64,000 bases of DNA from Paenibacillus taihuensis (GTDB taxonomy: Bacteria; Bacillota; Bacilli; Paenibacillales; Paenibacillaceae), in NCBI RefSeq assembly GCF_003386535.1, contig NZ_QTTN01000009.1, forward strand, positions 62,001 to 126,000, in the 5' to 3' direction. Below the pieces are notes generated by a model. The model worked only from the letters and a program-made list of their open reading frames with translations. It did not search any database and was not told the origin of the DNA. The translations under genes and the position numbers were made by a program. Position 1 is the first letter of the stretch. Each line of letters opens with the position of its first letter. Positions 17,335 through 25,527 of this stretch are shown here, piece after piece.

Positions 17335-18426
17335 CTATGAAATCACCGCTACCCGCACCACAAAGTTATCTCCATACGGATACCCTGTCGCATGGAAACA
17401 GAGCAGACCTGAGTCCGCATCATGCGTGAACGCCAGTTCCTCATTATTATCGAGCCAGCGCACGCTGGAAACCGGTGCAGTCACATCCATGAATACCCTT
17501 GGCCCGACTCCGCCTACGGCTGCAGTGACATTCGCATGGCCATCGATCGTTAGATCATGGACGAACAGATACGTCTTGCCGTCATCCGTTTCCAGCGCAA
17601 AATTACTACCTTGCCCTTGAACACGGCTTGGCTTGCCATCGTAGATGAGCTGGCCGTACATTTCAATCCAATCCCCGATGACTTCCAGCGTCGCTTCTTG
17701 CAGCTTCGATATCCGTCCGCCAGCCTGAGGACCGACATTGAGCAGGTAGTTCGCTCCAACCTTGCGGCAAGCAGCCAGATTGGCGATCAGCTCGCCTGTC
17801 GATTTGTTCGAGAAATCATGCCGACCGAAGCCCCAGTGGCCATTGATGGTCTGGCACATTTCGGCGGAGACGTACTTGCTCATGCCTTCGCGGTTCATCG
17901 GTTCGGGGCGTCCCTGTTCGAACGTCACGCTAAGTCCGCCGATCTCCCCGTAATGCGTGCACAATACTTCGACGGATGCCCGCAAATATTCCAGGTAGCC
18001 GTCGAAATCGTCCTTGAAGCTCGGCTGGTACCAATCGAGTGTCGTATGGTAGAAGAACGGCGTGATGCCCTCTTCCCTGCAGCCCTTCACAAACTCCGCA
18101 ATCAAGTCCCGTTTCGCCGCGCTGTGCGGCGCATCATAATCGGATAGCCCGCGCGTGTCATATAGCGAGAATCCATCATGGTGTCTCGTCGTCAATACGA
18201 TGTACTTCATGCCGGCACGCTTGGCCATTCTCGCAATTTGCCCTGCATCGAATTCATCTGCCGTAAACGTATCCTTTAACCGGGCATACTCTTCCATCGG
18301 GATATTCTTCAAATGCTGCACCCATTCGCCCTGCCCAAGCTGGGAATAGAGCCCCCAATGAATGAACATCCCGAACGCTTGCTTCTCGAACTTCGCCACT
18401 CGTGCCGATGGGACCGGAATCGCCAT
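17335..18426 (-). CDS. GH29 alpha-L-fucosidase homologue lacking the nucleophile region
   Basis: A 363-residue intracellular protein (no signal peptide) of the GH29 family: MFIHWGLYSQLGQGEWVQH, MKYIVLTTRHHDGFSLYD, DYDAPHSAAKRDLI, FFYHTTLDWY, then ETINxxWGF-like CQTINGHWGFGRHDFSNKS and GANYLLNVGPQAGG. The family normally has IGGxWFDG with the catalytic aspartate, then about 50 residues before SVTFEQGRPEP. Here GEIGGL runs straight into SVTFEQGRPEP (residues 161-175), in frame. The nucleophile Asp is therefore missing and the enzyme is probably inactive as a hydrolase. I placed the start at 18426 (MAIPVPSARV, standard for the family, GAGGAG upstream). Co-directional with the AraC gene before it. 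Confidence 0.85.
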   Translation of the reverse strand: MAIPVPSARVAKFEKQAFGMFIHWGLYSQLGQGEWVQHLKNIPMEEYARLKDTFTADEFDAGQIARMAKRAGMKYIVLTTRHHDGFSLYDTRGLSDYDAPHSAAKRDLIAEFVKGCREEGITPFFYHTTLDWYQPSFKDDFDGYLEYLRASVEVLCTHYGEIGGLSVTFEQGRPEPMNREGMSKYVSAEMCQTINGHWGFGRHDFSNKSTGELIANLAACRKVGANYLLNVGPQAGGRISKLQEATLEVIGDWIEMYGQLIYDGKPSRVQGQGSNFALETDDGKTYLFVHDLTIDGHANVTAAVGGVGPRVFMDVTAPVSSVRWLDNNEELAFTHDADSGLLCFHATGYPYGDNFVVRVAVIS

Positions 18427-18468
18427 AATGGAATGCATCTCCTCTATACTTGTTTTCCATCTCCCATT

Positions 18469-18482
18469 TGAAAACGCTTCAA
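18469..18482. promoter_or_regulatory. Possible cre-like site upstream of the GH29 gene
   Basis: TGAAAACGCTTCAA matches the extended cre consensus TGWAARCGYTWNCW at 13 of 14 positions. It lies about 40 bases before the chosen start codon. Confidence 0.35.
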
Positions 18483-18528
18483 GGAGTAGCTTAGCAGAGT
18501 ATGCGGGGTTCGTCACCAGTATTTTACA

Positions 18529-18562
18529 TAGCTGCTAGTCAGTATTAGCTGCTAGTCAGCAT
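18529..18562. repeat. Tandem 17-bp duplication spanning the AraC stop codon
   Basis: TAGCTGCTAGTCAGTAT is followed directly by TAGCTGCTAGTCAGCAT (one mismatch). The second copy overlaps the end of the AraC reading frame (stop at 18552-18554). Confidence 0.7.
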
Positions 18563-19466
18563 TCGTGCTAGCCAGCCTTGCCTTCACCGTCCTCGCATAC
18601 TCTGTCGGCGTCATGTTCGTCTGTTTCTTGAATGCTTTGGAGAAATAATGAATGCTGCTGAACCCGAGCTTCTCGGCGATCTCGGTTATATTGTCGGTAC
18701 GCTCGCGGATCATCAGCTTGGCGCGCTCCACTCTGGCGTTCGCCGCGTAGCCCATGACCGTATGGCCGGTCGCCCGCTTGAACAGCTCCTTGAGCCGCGT
18801 CTTCCCAATCATGAACGCACGGCTGACCTCATCCAGCGACAGCTCGGTGTCCAGATGGTCTTCCAAGTACTTGGCAATATGCCGTGCAAGCTCATCGTTC
18901 GAACGTTCCTTCGCCGCCGAAGATAGCGCCGACTTGCGCGCATGCATCGTTTGCTTGCGCAGCAGCCGAAGCAAGAACATCTCCAAGTAACATTTGATCA
19001 GCTGCTCGCTGCCCAGCTTCGCATCTTCGCGGCGCTTCAGCGGATGCCGGAACGGGAACTCGAACGCATTCATGCCTTCTTTTACGATATCGGCGAGCAG
19101 GTTTCGTTCTTCGTCCTCGAGCTGGATGACGAGGTCTCGGAAATGTCCAATCGCCTCCGACGCACATTCGAATGTCATGACGATGACGTTCGGCGCCTTG
19201 CCGCCGACGGCGCCAAACCTGTGATACTCGTTCGGCTTATGGAAAATCATCATGCCTTGCGTAAGCAGATGCCGCTGCTCATCCGCCAGCACTTCAATTT
19301 CGCCTCGATCAACGTACAGAAACTCCCAGAAATTATGGCTTTCCCCGCTGAACACGTAATTTTGGCCGAATTCGAAATAGAACATCGTAATCATCTGGTC
19401 GATCACGATCGTCTGCTCAAGTCGTGTTCGCTGATAGGGGTCCAGCACCGATTGCGATTGTTCCAC
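18552..19466 (-). CDS. AraC family transcriptional regulator
   Basis: A 304-residue regulator. The N-terminal cupin-like part contains FGQNYVFSGESHNFWEFLYVDRGEIEV-type sequence and PNEYHRFG. The C-terminal AraC domain (about 205-300) has LSLDEVSRAFMIGKTRLKELFK and NITEIAEKLGFSSIHYFSKAFK, then NMTPTEYARTV. The GTG start has GGAGGGG upstream. It is transcribed towards the GH29 gene and divergently from the Gfo/Idh gene at 19640, so both are candidate targets. Confidence 0.9.
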   Translation of the reverse strand: MEQSQSVLDPYQRTRLEQTIVIDQMITMFYFEFGQNYVFSGESHNFWEFLYVDRGEIEVLADEQRHLLTQGMMIFHKPNEYHRFGAVGGKAPNVIVMTFECASEAIGHFRDLVIQLEDEERNLLADIVKEGMNAFEFPFRHPLKRREDAKLGSEQLIKCYLEMFLLRLLRKQTMHARKSALSSAAKERSNDELARHIAKYLEDHLDTELSLDEVSRAFMIGKTRLKELFKRATGHTVMGYAANARVERAKLMIRERTDNITEIAEKLGFSSIHYFSKAFKKQTNMTPTEYARTVKARLASTNAD

Positions 19467-19639
19467 TGCCTTCCCCTCCGGAATTACGGAATGATAACCC
19501 GTTTCATCTATGTGACTAGCTTATCATGTTCTCTATCAGACATGAATGATAAAAAATACGGCTTCCAGTACAAAGAAATCATGAAGAGGGACGGATTATA
19601 CTGATACCATCAAAGGCTCTATAGGAGGCTGCTGCGAAA

Positions 19640-20797
19640 ATGAAAATTGGCATTATTGGATTCGGCGGGCGCATTCAGGGCATCGCCAAAGATACGTTGA
19701 AACAAGACTCGGCTTGTCAAATCGCCGCTATCGTCGATCCCCGGAGCGATGCAATTCGGGCGGATCGGGAGCGTCTCGGGCTTCGCGAGGACGTCCGCTA
19801 TTACGAGACGGCGGAACAGATGCTGGATGCGGAGCAGTTGGACGGCGTCATGATCGGCACAAGATGCTCCCTCCATACGGAACAAGCGGTGAAGGTGCTG
19901 CCAACGGGGCTGCCTCTGTTCCTGGAAAAGCCCGTCTCGACCAATATGGCGGATCTATTGAAGCTGCGAGATTGCTATGCAGCCAACCCAAGTCCGGTCA
20001 TCGTCTCGTTCCCGCTGCGTGTAACGTCCATCGTGCAGCTGGTCAAGGAGATCATCGACTCGGGCAAAATCGGCACAATCGAGCATGTACAAGCGATCAA
20101 TAATGTCCCTTATGGCGGCGTATATTTTCAGAATTGGTACCGCGACGAGAACGAGACGGGCGGCCTCTTCCTGCAGAAAGCGACGCATGATTTCGACTAT
20201 ATCAACTATGTTCTCGGCATGAAGCCGGTTACCGTCTGTGCGATGACTTCCAAGCAGATCTTCAAAGGCGACAAGCCGGCTGGGCTAAAATGTGTAGATT
20301 GCGATCGCTATCGCACATGCCCGGACAGCACCTTGCAGACGAAGGTGGACAGCTGGCAATATTGCGCCTATGCCGAGGATACAGGCAACGAGGATTCCGG
20401 CAGCGCCTTGATCCGCTACGAGAGCGGCATGCACGCTTCGTATTCGCAGAACTTCTTCGTCCGGAACGAAGCCGGCGCTCGCGGCGCTCGGTTCATGGGC
20501 TACAAGGGAACGGTCGAGTTCGACTTCAATACCGCCGTTGTGACGGTGTACATGCACCATACCCCTCGCGTGGAAACGTATAAGGTCGGTGCGGGCGAGA
20601 ATCACTTCGGCGGAGACGCGGCGCTCGCTGCTAACTTCGCAGAGCTGATGCGGGGCGAGACGAAGAAGTCGGTGTCGACGCTGGACGATGGCCTTAATAG
20701 CGCGCTGCTGTGCTTGAAGGCGAAGGAATCGGCACAGACGGGACAGTTCTGCGCGGTGGAGTTTGATAGTAGTCCGGTTGTTGGAATGAACCGTTAG
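19640..20797 (+). CDS. Gfo/Idh/MocA family NAD(P)-dependent oxidoreductase with Cys cluster
   Basis: A 385-residue dehydrogenase. The Rossmann fold starts with IGIIGFGGRIQGIA, the EKP motif occurs as LFLEKPVS (about 93-100), and the C-terminal alpha/beta domain contains GGLFLQKATHDFDYINY with the family's catalytic histidine region. An insertion carries CVDCDRYRTC and a fourth Cys in WQYC, a cluster that could bind metal. The start has ATAGGAGGCTG upstream. It is divergent from an AraC regulator and ends near a group II intron remnant. Likely oxidises a sugar, inositol or glycoside. Substrate unknown. Confidence 0.9.
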   Translation: MKIGIIGFGGRIQGIAKDTLKQDSACQIAAIVDPRSDAIRADRERLGLREDVRYYETAEQMLDAEQLDGVMIGTRCSLHTEQAVKVLPTGLPLFLEKPVSTNMADLLKLRDCYAANPSPVIVSFPLRVTSIVQLVKEIIDSGKIGTIEHVQAINNVPYGGVYFQNWYRDENETGGLFLQKATHDFDYINYVLGMKPVTVCAMTSKQIFKGDKPAGLKCVDCDRYRTCPDSTLQTKVDSWQYCAYAEDTGNEDSGSALIRYESGMHASYSQNFFVRNEAGARGARFMGYKGTVEFDFNTAVVTVYMHHTPRVETYKVGAGENHFGGDAALAANFAELMRGETKKSVSTLDDGLNSALLCLKAKESAQTGQFCAVEFDSSPVVGMNR

Positions 20798-20819
20798 GAA
20801 GACGATGGCTGAACATGAA

Positions 20820-21157
20820 ATCGAGTAGGAGGAGGCGGCTAGCCTCCGTCCTCTCACACCACCGTACATGCGGGTCCGCATGTTTCGAGACATTTCCCAT
20901 GCCCCTCTTCTGGAATTAGCCATTACTGGAGTTTACAAGGATAGCTTTTGGCGACTTGAGATTTCGTCATGTATGGGTGACTCATCCAGCTAACCCTGCC
21001 TCGGATCCAGTTCGTGTACCTTGGCTCGTGCATTTGCCTTAAGCTTCCTTCAGATTCCGCCTCGCGGCGGACACCCTTGCTCTTAGCTAACGGTAGGCGT
21101 TCGCCAGCCAACGTTCGGGACTTTCACCCTAGAGATGACGCCCATGCTGGGCGTATC
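20820..21157 (-). mobile_element. Group II intron remnant without maturase gene
   Basis: The minus strand begins near 21157 with ACGCCCAGCATGGGCGT and GGGTGAAAGTCCCGAAC, a typical intron 5' end (GUGCGCCCAGCAUGGGC and GUGAAAGUCCC). It continues with GTTAGCTAAGAGCAAGGGTG and GAGGCGGAATCTGAAGGAAGC, known domain I signatures. The 3' end has CGCATGTACGGTGGTGTGAG (3' strand of domain V), a GGAGGC/GCCTCC domain VI stem and CCTCCTACTCGAT. Only about 340 bases remain. The reverse transcriptase gene and much of the ribozyme, including a recognisable 5' strand of domain V with its catalytic triad, are missing. Splicing is therefore unlikely. It is inserted after the Gfo/Idh stop codon. Confidence 0.82.
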
Positions 21158-21162
21158 ATGAT

Positions 21163-21199
21163 AAAAGCCAACCCGGCAAACTCGGGATGGCTTTTTCTT
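21163..21199. terminator. Bidirectional rho-independent terminator
   Basis: AAAAGCCA pairs with TGGCTTTT with an inner CCCG/CGGG stem, followed by TTTCTTT on the plus strand. It ends the rhamnose mutarotase unit on the minus strand and could also serve the plus strand. Confidence 0.85.
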
Positions 21200-21216
21200 T
21201 CAATCCGCATAGGGCT

Positions 21217-21540
21217 CTAACCGAAATGAAATACCTCCTCCATCGATGCCCACCACTCGCCGTCCTGCCTACTTTCCAGCGGCTCTTGGCAGGGCTTGCA
21301 AACGGCCCACCATTCTTGCGTCATCGGATCTGCGGCCATCTTGGCCATGTCCTGCTCGTAATTCTCGCCAACATACTCATAGTAACTGAACAGTAGTCCA
21401 TCTTTGTAGTAGATGGAATAGTTTCGAATGTTGCACGCGGCAATCATGCGCAGAACTTCCGGCCAGGTACTCGCATGCAATTGCTTATACTCCTCAAGCT
21501 TGTCAGGCTTTACTCTGATCACGCTGCCATATCGCTTCAT
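21217..21540 (-). CDS. rhaM: L-rhamnose mutarotase
   Basis: A 107-residue cytoplasmic dimeric alpha/beta-barrel enzyme that interconverts alpha and beta anomers of L-rhamnose. Family marks are RYGSVIRVKPDKLEEYKQLH, the WPEVLRMI helix, NYSIYYKDGLLFSYYEYVG and the late MTQEWWAVCKPCQEPL. Length is close to the family norm of about 104. Its ATG overlaps the stop of the Gfo/Idh gene by four bases (ATGA), so the two are coupled. Its presence points to rhamnose or a rhamnose-containing oligosaccharide as the substrate of this importer locus. Confidence 0.92.
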   Translation of the reverse strand: MKRYGSVIRVKPDKLEEYKQLHASTWPEVLRMIAACNIRNYSIYYKDGLLFSYYEYVGENYEQDMAKMAADPMTQEWWAVCKPCQEPLESRQDGEWWASMEEVFHFG

Positions 21541-22832
21541 GTTTCCGCTCCTCTCTTCTGCATCTCCGCCTGCAGTTCATCTACATATTTCTGCATCAAA
21601 ATGGTTTCCCCTTCAACCCTCGACTTCTCCGCCGCGAACGCGATCAAATGGCTCTGCACCGAGGTCTTCGCGCCAGTAAGTCCCTTCTCCTTGCCGTCGC
21701 TTCGAACAAGCCGCACGAAATCGCGCATGATATTGGTGTCGCCTCCTCCATGCCCAGCCGCATCTGTCTCCAGGTGGACCGTCTTCGTCTCGCGTGTCTT
21801 GAAGCTCGTCACTTCAATAACGTTCTTCTCCATATCCGCCCGAATTTGCCCAAGCGTCCCCATCAGCTTGACCGAACGGCCGCCTTCGTGCGTGAAGGCG
21901 CTCATCGTGAAGGACGCGGTCGCGCCGCTCGCAAACTCAAGATTCACGACTTGATGATCCACCACGTCGTTGTCGCAATGGTACACGCATCGCCCGTATG
22001 GTCCATCCTTCAACGAATTCAGCACGCCCTCGTCGCTGGTATCGTTGCTAACGACCGAACGCAGCACTGCCCCGACCCAATCATCCCTCTCCATATACAT
22101 ACGCGGCGCATAATACGGACATGTCTCTTGAACCGGGCAACCATCCAAGCAGCGCTTCGGCGCGCCGTCCGGCGCACTCTCCTTGCGAAAATGCATCAGC
22201 GATCCGAACGAGGATACCTTTGTGCACGGTTCATCAACGATCCATTGCAGGATATCCATATCGTGGCAGCTCTTCGCCAGAATCATCGGGCACGACACTT
22301 CCGATTTGCTCCAATTGCCGCGGACGAAGCTATGTGCTTGGTGCCGATGCTCGACGTTCTCGACATGCACGATCGATACGAGGCTTCCGATCGTGCCGTC
22401 CGAGACAATCTGCTTGATCTGGGCGAAGAAGTCCGTATAGCGCAGCACATGGCAGATCGACAGCACAAGGCCGAACTTCTCCGCATACTCGCCTATCATG
22501 AAGCATTCCAACGGATCGGGAGACATCGGTTTCTCTAGCAGAACGTGATAACCCATCTCCAGCGCCTTAATCGTCGGCTCAAAATGCAGTTTATCCTGCG
22601 TACAGATGAGAACGGCATCCGCCAGCTTAGGACGTGCCAACAGTTCTTCCCATCCTGCAAACGTCTCCGTTTCAGGTATGCCATAGGTCTCTGCGAACCG
22701 CTCCCGCCGTTCTTGGTCGCCATCGGCGACAGCGACGAAACGAATTTCCTCCGGATGATTCCACGCATATGGAGCGTACGCCCCTGCTCCTCGTTGACCG
22801 GCCCCGATCAACGCCGCTGTTATTGGTTTCAT
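21537..22832 (-). CDS. Gfo/Idh/MocA family oxidoreductase with Cys cluster
   Basis: A 431-residue NAD(P)-dependent dehydrogenase. It starts MKPITAALIGAGQRGAGAYAP (Rossmann GxGxxG), has LLEKPMSPDP and the catalytic-histidine segment MILAKSCHDMDILQW. A mid-protein insertion contains CLDGCPVQETCPYYAPRMY and, later, GRCVYHCDND. The start at 22832 follows GGGAGAG; longer in-frame starts would overlap the binding-protein gene. It lies behind the importer terminator and is coupled to rhaM, so it probably acts on the imported sugar. Confidence 0.9.
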   Translation of the reverse strand: MKPITAALIGAGQRGAGAYAPYAWNHPEEIRFVAVADGDQERRERFAETYGIPETETFAGWEELLARPKLADAVLICTQDKLHFEPTIKALEMGYHVLLEKPMSPDPLECFMIGEYAEKFGLVLSICHVLRYTDFFAQIKQIVSDGTIGSLVSIVHVENVEHRHQAHSFVRGNWSKSEVSCPMILAKSCHDMDILQWIVDEPCTKVSSFGSLMHFRKESAPDGAPKRCLDGCPVQETCPYYAPRMYMERDDWVGAVLRSVVSNDTSDEGVLNSLKDGPYGRCVYHCDNDVVDHQVVNLEFASGATASFTMSAFTHEGGRSVKLMGTLGQIRADMEKNVIEVTSFKTRETKTVHLETDAAGHGGGDTNIMRDFVRLVRSDGKEKGLTGAKTSVQSHLIAFAAEKSRVEGETILMQKYVDELQAEMQKRGAET

Positions 22833-22853
22833 ATTTCGCTCTCCCTTATCTAG

Positions 22854-22886
22854 TAAAAAAGGCTCTCTCCTCAGAGAAAGCCTTCT
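22854..22886 (-). terminator. Rho-independent terminator after the second binding-protein gene
   Basis: AAGGCT-CTCT pairs with AGAG-AAAGCCTT, and the minus strand continues CCTTTTTTACTAG. It separates the importer genes from the Gfo/Idh-rhaM pair, which may rely on readthrough. Confidence 0.85.
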
Positions 22887-22902
22887 TCCGTCTCGTGTCA
22901 TG

Positions 22903-24573
22903 CTACTGATTCGCCGCTCTCCACTCATCCAATTGCTTCTGTTTCTCGGCGATGATTTTGTCCGCGCCGGCTTTCTTCATCCGGTCGATGAATTGCGGCA
23001 AGTATTTGTCCGGATCAACGGAGCCGGAAGCGATCGCGTAGTACAATTCGTCGATAACCGCATCGCAGTTCGCTTTCTCCGTCTTCACAGGCGTGAAGTC
23101 GAATACGAAGCCGAGTGCGCTCGAAGGTGTTGCATTGCGGTTTAGATCTGCCCATAGTTTCGTGCCAACGCCATTCACTTCAGCGCCTTGCGGGTCCCCT
23201 TCAAAGTAAAGCGTCTGCGTCATGTTGCCGAATTCCCATGGAGACAGCGTCTGGTAGCCGCCATCCTTAATCGTCTCAATCCGGTTGTCCGCTACTTTCT
23301 TATAGTGCTTGCCTTCGACCCCCCATGTAATCGTGTTGTAGATTTCCGGATCGGTGTTCAATAGGTTAATGAACATCATTGCGCGCTCTTTGTTCGGCGA
23401 GTTCGCGGAAATCGCAGTGATCGTCGCGGCAGCCTTATCCGTTGTCAGGAGCGGCTTCACGAATTGCAGGTCATAGGACTGCACATCTTTGTTGAAGTTG
23501 CTCATCCGGCCGCCAGGTTTCAAGCCTGCTGCTTCGAACGTCGGCGTATCGATATCGATTTGACCCATTGCAATCGCATCCTTGCCTGCCTTGGCATCCG
23601 CCGTATTATCCTTCAGCGTCGCGGCATCTTTACGCAGATAGCCCTTCGTATACCAGTCTCTCATCATGTGGATGTAATCGCTGAACGCTTTGGTTTCATA
23701 TTGATTAATGACCTTGCTGCCGTCTTGCAGCGAGAGCCAGCCCGGTGTCTTCGTGTCGCCAAGCGCTTCGTAACCGAACATCGGCGTTGCGAGCAGGAAC
23801 GGATCCTGCACCTGGTTGTAGCCGAACGGAATGAGCGACTTCTCATTCGCCTTGATCGTTTCGAGGAATGGCGTCAGATCGTTCAGGCTCTTCACCGATT
23901 TCCAATCGAGCTTATATTTGTCCGCGATCGTCTTCTGGATCAGATAGCCATAGCCTGCCGTCGCTTGCTGGAAGTTCGGCACGCCGTATGTTTTGCCCTT
24001 TACCTTCACCGTCTTCCAGAACATATCCGGTACGCCGGCCTTCGTGTCAGGCGCATATTTGTCAATGAGGTCATCGATCGGCGCGAAAGCGCCGTTCGCC
24101 ACGTTCTGGTAGAAGTTATTCGTCCATGTCGCGGTGAAAGCCAAGTCGTACGGCTCGCCGGATGCGTTCACGAGCTTCATCTTCTCATCATACGCGCCCC
24201 AGTCGACCAGCTTCAGGTGGATCGTTGCATTGATCTTCGGCTCGACGAGCTTGTTCAGCGCCGCCTCCACGGAAGCGATATCCGCCTGCGGGGAGTTCAC
24301 AAAATAATACGTGAGATCGACGTGATCCAGCTTCGCCGGCTCTGACGCGTTGTCGCTTGCATTGCTCGAAGCGTTGCCGGAAGAATCCGCAGTCGCGTTA
24401 TTCGTGGAATTCGCGCTATCCGCGGATGCTGCCGAGTTATTCGTCTTTGCGGCATCACTCGAGCCGTTGGCAGACGATGTATTGTCATTCGACGACCCGC
24501 AGCCTTGCAGAAGAACGGTTGATAACAAGCATACGGCAGACAGCTTACTAAGCTTACTCTTCACATTGCTCAT
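22903..24573 (-). CDS. Sugar ABC transporter substrate-binding lipoprotein (LplA type)
   Basis: A 556-residue lipoprotein with lipobox LLQGC (Cys25) and a long Ser/Asn/Ala-rich linker to about residue 78. The binding fold follows (DLTYYFVNSPQADIASVEAALN), and the C-terminal domain has VFDFTPVKTEKANCDAV and ends ADKIIAEKQKQLDEWRAANQ, as in the LplA protein at 7666. It is the third importer gene after two permeases, in a locus with L-rhamnose mutarotase, so rhamnose-containing oligosaccharides from pectin are a plausible ligand (inference). Confidence 0.92.
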   Translation of the reverse strand: MSNVKSKLSKLSAVCLLSTVLLQGCGSSNDNTSSANGSSDAAKTNNSAASADSANSTNNATADSSGNASSNASDNASEPAKLDHVDLTYYFVNSPQADIASVEAALNKLVEPKINATIHLKLVDWGAYDEKMKLVNASGEPYDLAFTATWTNNFYQNVANGAFAPIDDLIDKYAPDTKAGVPDMFWKTVKVKGKTYGVPNFQQATAGYGYLIQKTIADKYKLDWKSVKSLNDLTPFLETIKANEKSLIPFGYNQVQDPFLLATPMFGYEALGDTKTPGWLSLQDGSKVINQYETKAFSDYIHMMRDWYTKGYLRKDAATLKDNTADAKAGKDAIAMGQIDIDTPTFEAAGLKPGGRMSNFNKDVQSYDLQFVKPLLTTDKAAATITAISANSPNKERAMMFINLLNTDPEIYNTITWGVEGKHYKKVADNRIETIKDGGYQTLSPWEFGNMTQTLYFEGDPQGAEVNGVGTKLWADLNRNATPSSALGFVFDFTPVKTEKANCDAVIDELYYAIASGSVDPDKYLPQFIDRMKKAGADKIIAEKQKQLDEWRAANQ

Positions 24574-24639
24574 CCCTATGACCTCCGTTTTTTTTGTATC
24601 TATGCTGTAACAGGCACTGGATTTGGCCCGATATAGCCA

Positions 24640-25512
24640 TTACGATTTGACTGCGCCAAGCGTGAGCCCCTTCACGAAATACCGCTGCAAGTACGGATAA
24701 GCGATAACGATCGGCCCAACCGCGAGCACGCAGGTCGCCATCCGCGCGGTCTCGTCCGGCAAATTCGCCGCAATATCTTCAACGAGCGAGTTGCCCTGCA
24801 AATAGGCAATGTTGTTCATGATCGATTGCAGCAGGAATTGCAGCGTGTACAGCTTGTTGTTCTCGATCAGAATCGCGGCGGTGAACCAGTCGTTCCAGAA
24901 GAACACGCCGACGAAGAGCGCGATCGTCGCGAGCACCGGCGTCGAGAGCGGCACGACCAGCTTCACGAAGGTGTTAAATTCGCCCGAACCGTCAATCCGT
25001 GCCGACTCGATGATTTCATCCGGAATTCCTTTGAAGAAGTTGCGCATAATGAGCACATTGACCGACGAGACGAGGTACGGAAAGATGAGCACGAAGAATG
25101 TATCTTTCAGGTGCAAATACTTGGATAACAGAATGTACCAAGGCACCAAACCTCCGTTAAAGAGCAGACAGAAGACAACTAGAAACGAGACGATATGGCG
25201 GTACTTCACTTCATTTCTCGAGAGCGTATAAGCAAACATCGATGAGATAATCAGATGCAGCACCGTCCCCGCAATCGTCGCCGCGATGGTGACCAGATAT
25301 GCGTGAAGAATCGGCGTGTTGCCGCCGAGGATATACTCGTAAGCCTTCAAGCTGAACGCCCTCGGCAGTATGCTGTAGCCGCCTTGGAAGATCGATTGCT
25401 CCTTCGAGAACGAGATGGACAGCACGACGAGCATCGGAATGATGCAGAGCGCCGAGTAAATCATGAATCCGGCATTAACTACGAGCTTGGATATCGATAA
25501 TGATGGTCTCAC
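24640..25512 (-). CDS. Carbohydrate ABC transporter permease (LplC/MalG type)
   Basis: A 290-residue permease with six predicted membrane helices. The EAA loop reads IIESARIDGSGEFNTFVKLVVPLSTPV and the C-terminus AYPYLQRYFVKGLTLGAVKS is typical of the LplC group. GTG start behind GGGGGAG. It follows the LplB-type gene by 15 bases and precedes the lipoprotein gene. Confidence 0.9.
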   Translation of the reverse strand: MRPSLSISKLVVNAGFMIYSALCIIPMLVVLSISFSKEQSIFQGGYSILPRAFSLKAYEYILGGNTPILHAYLVTIAATIAGTVLHLIISSMFAYTLSRNEVKYRHIVSFLVVFCLLFNGGLVPWYILLSKYLHLKDTFFVLIFPYLVSSVNVLIMRNFFKGIPDEIIESARIDGSGEFNTFVKLVVPLSTPVLATIALFVGVFFWNDWFTAAILIENNKLYTLQFLLQSIMNNIAYLQGNSLVEDIAANLPDETARMATCVLAVGPIVIAYPYLQRYFVKGLTLGAVKS

Positions 25513-25527
25513 TGTCCCTGCTCCCCC

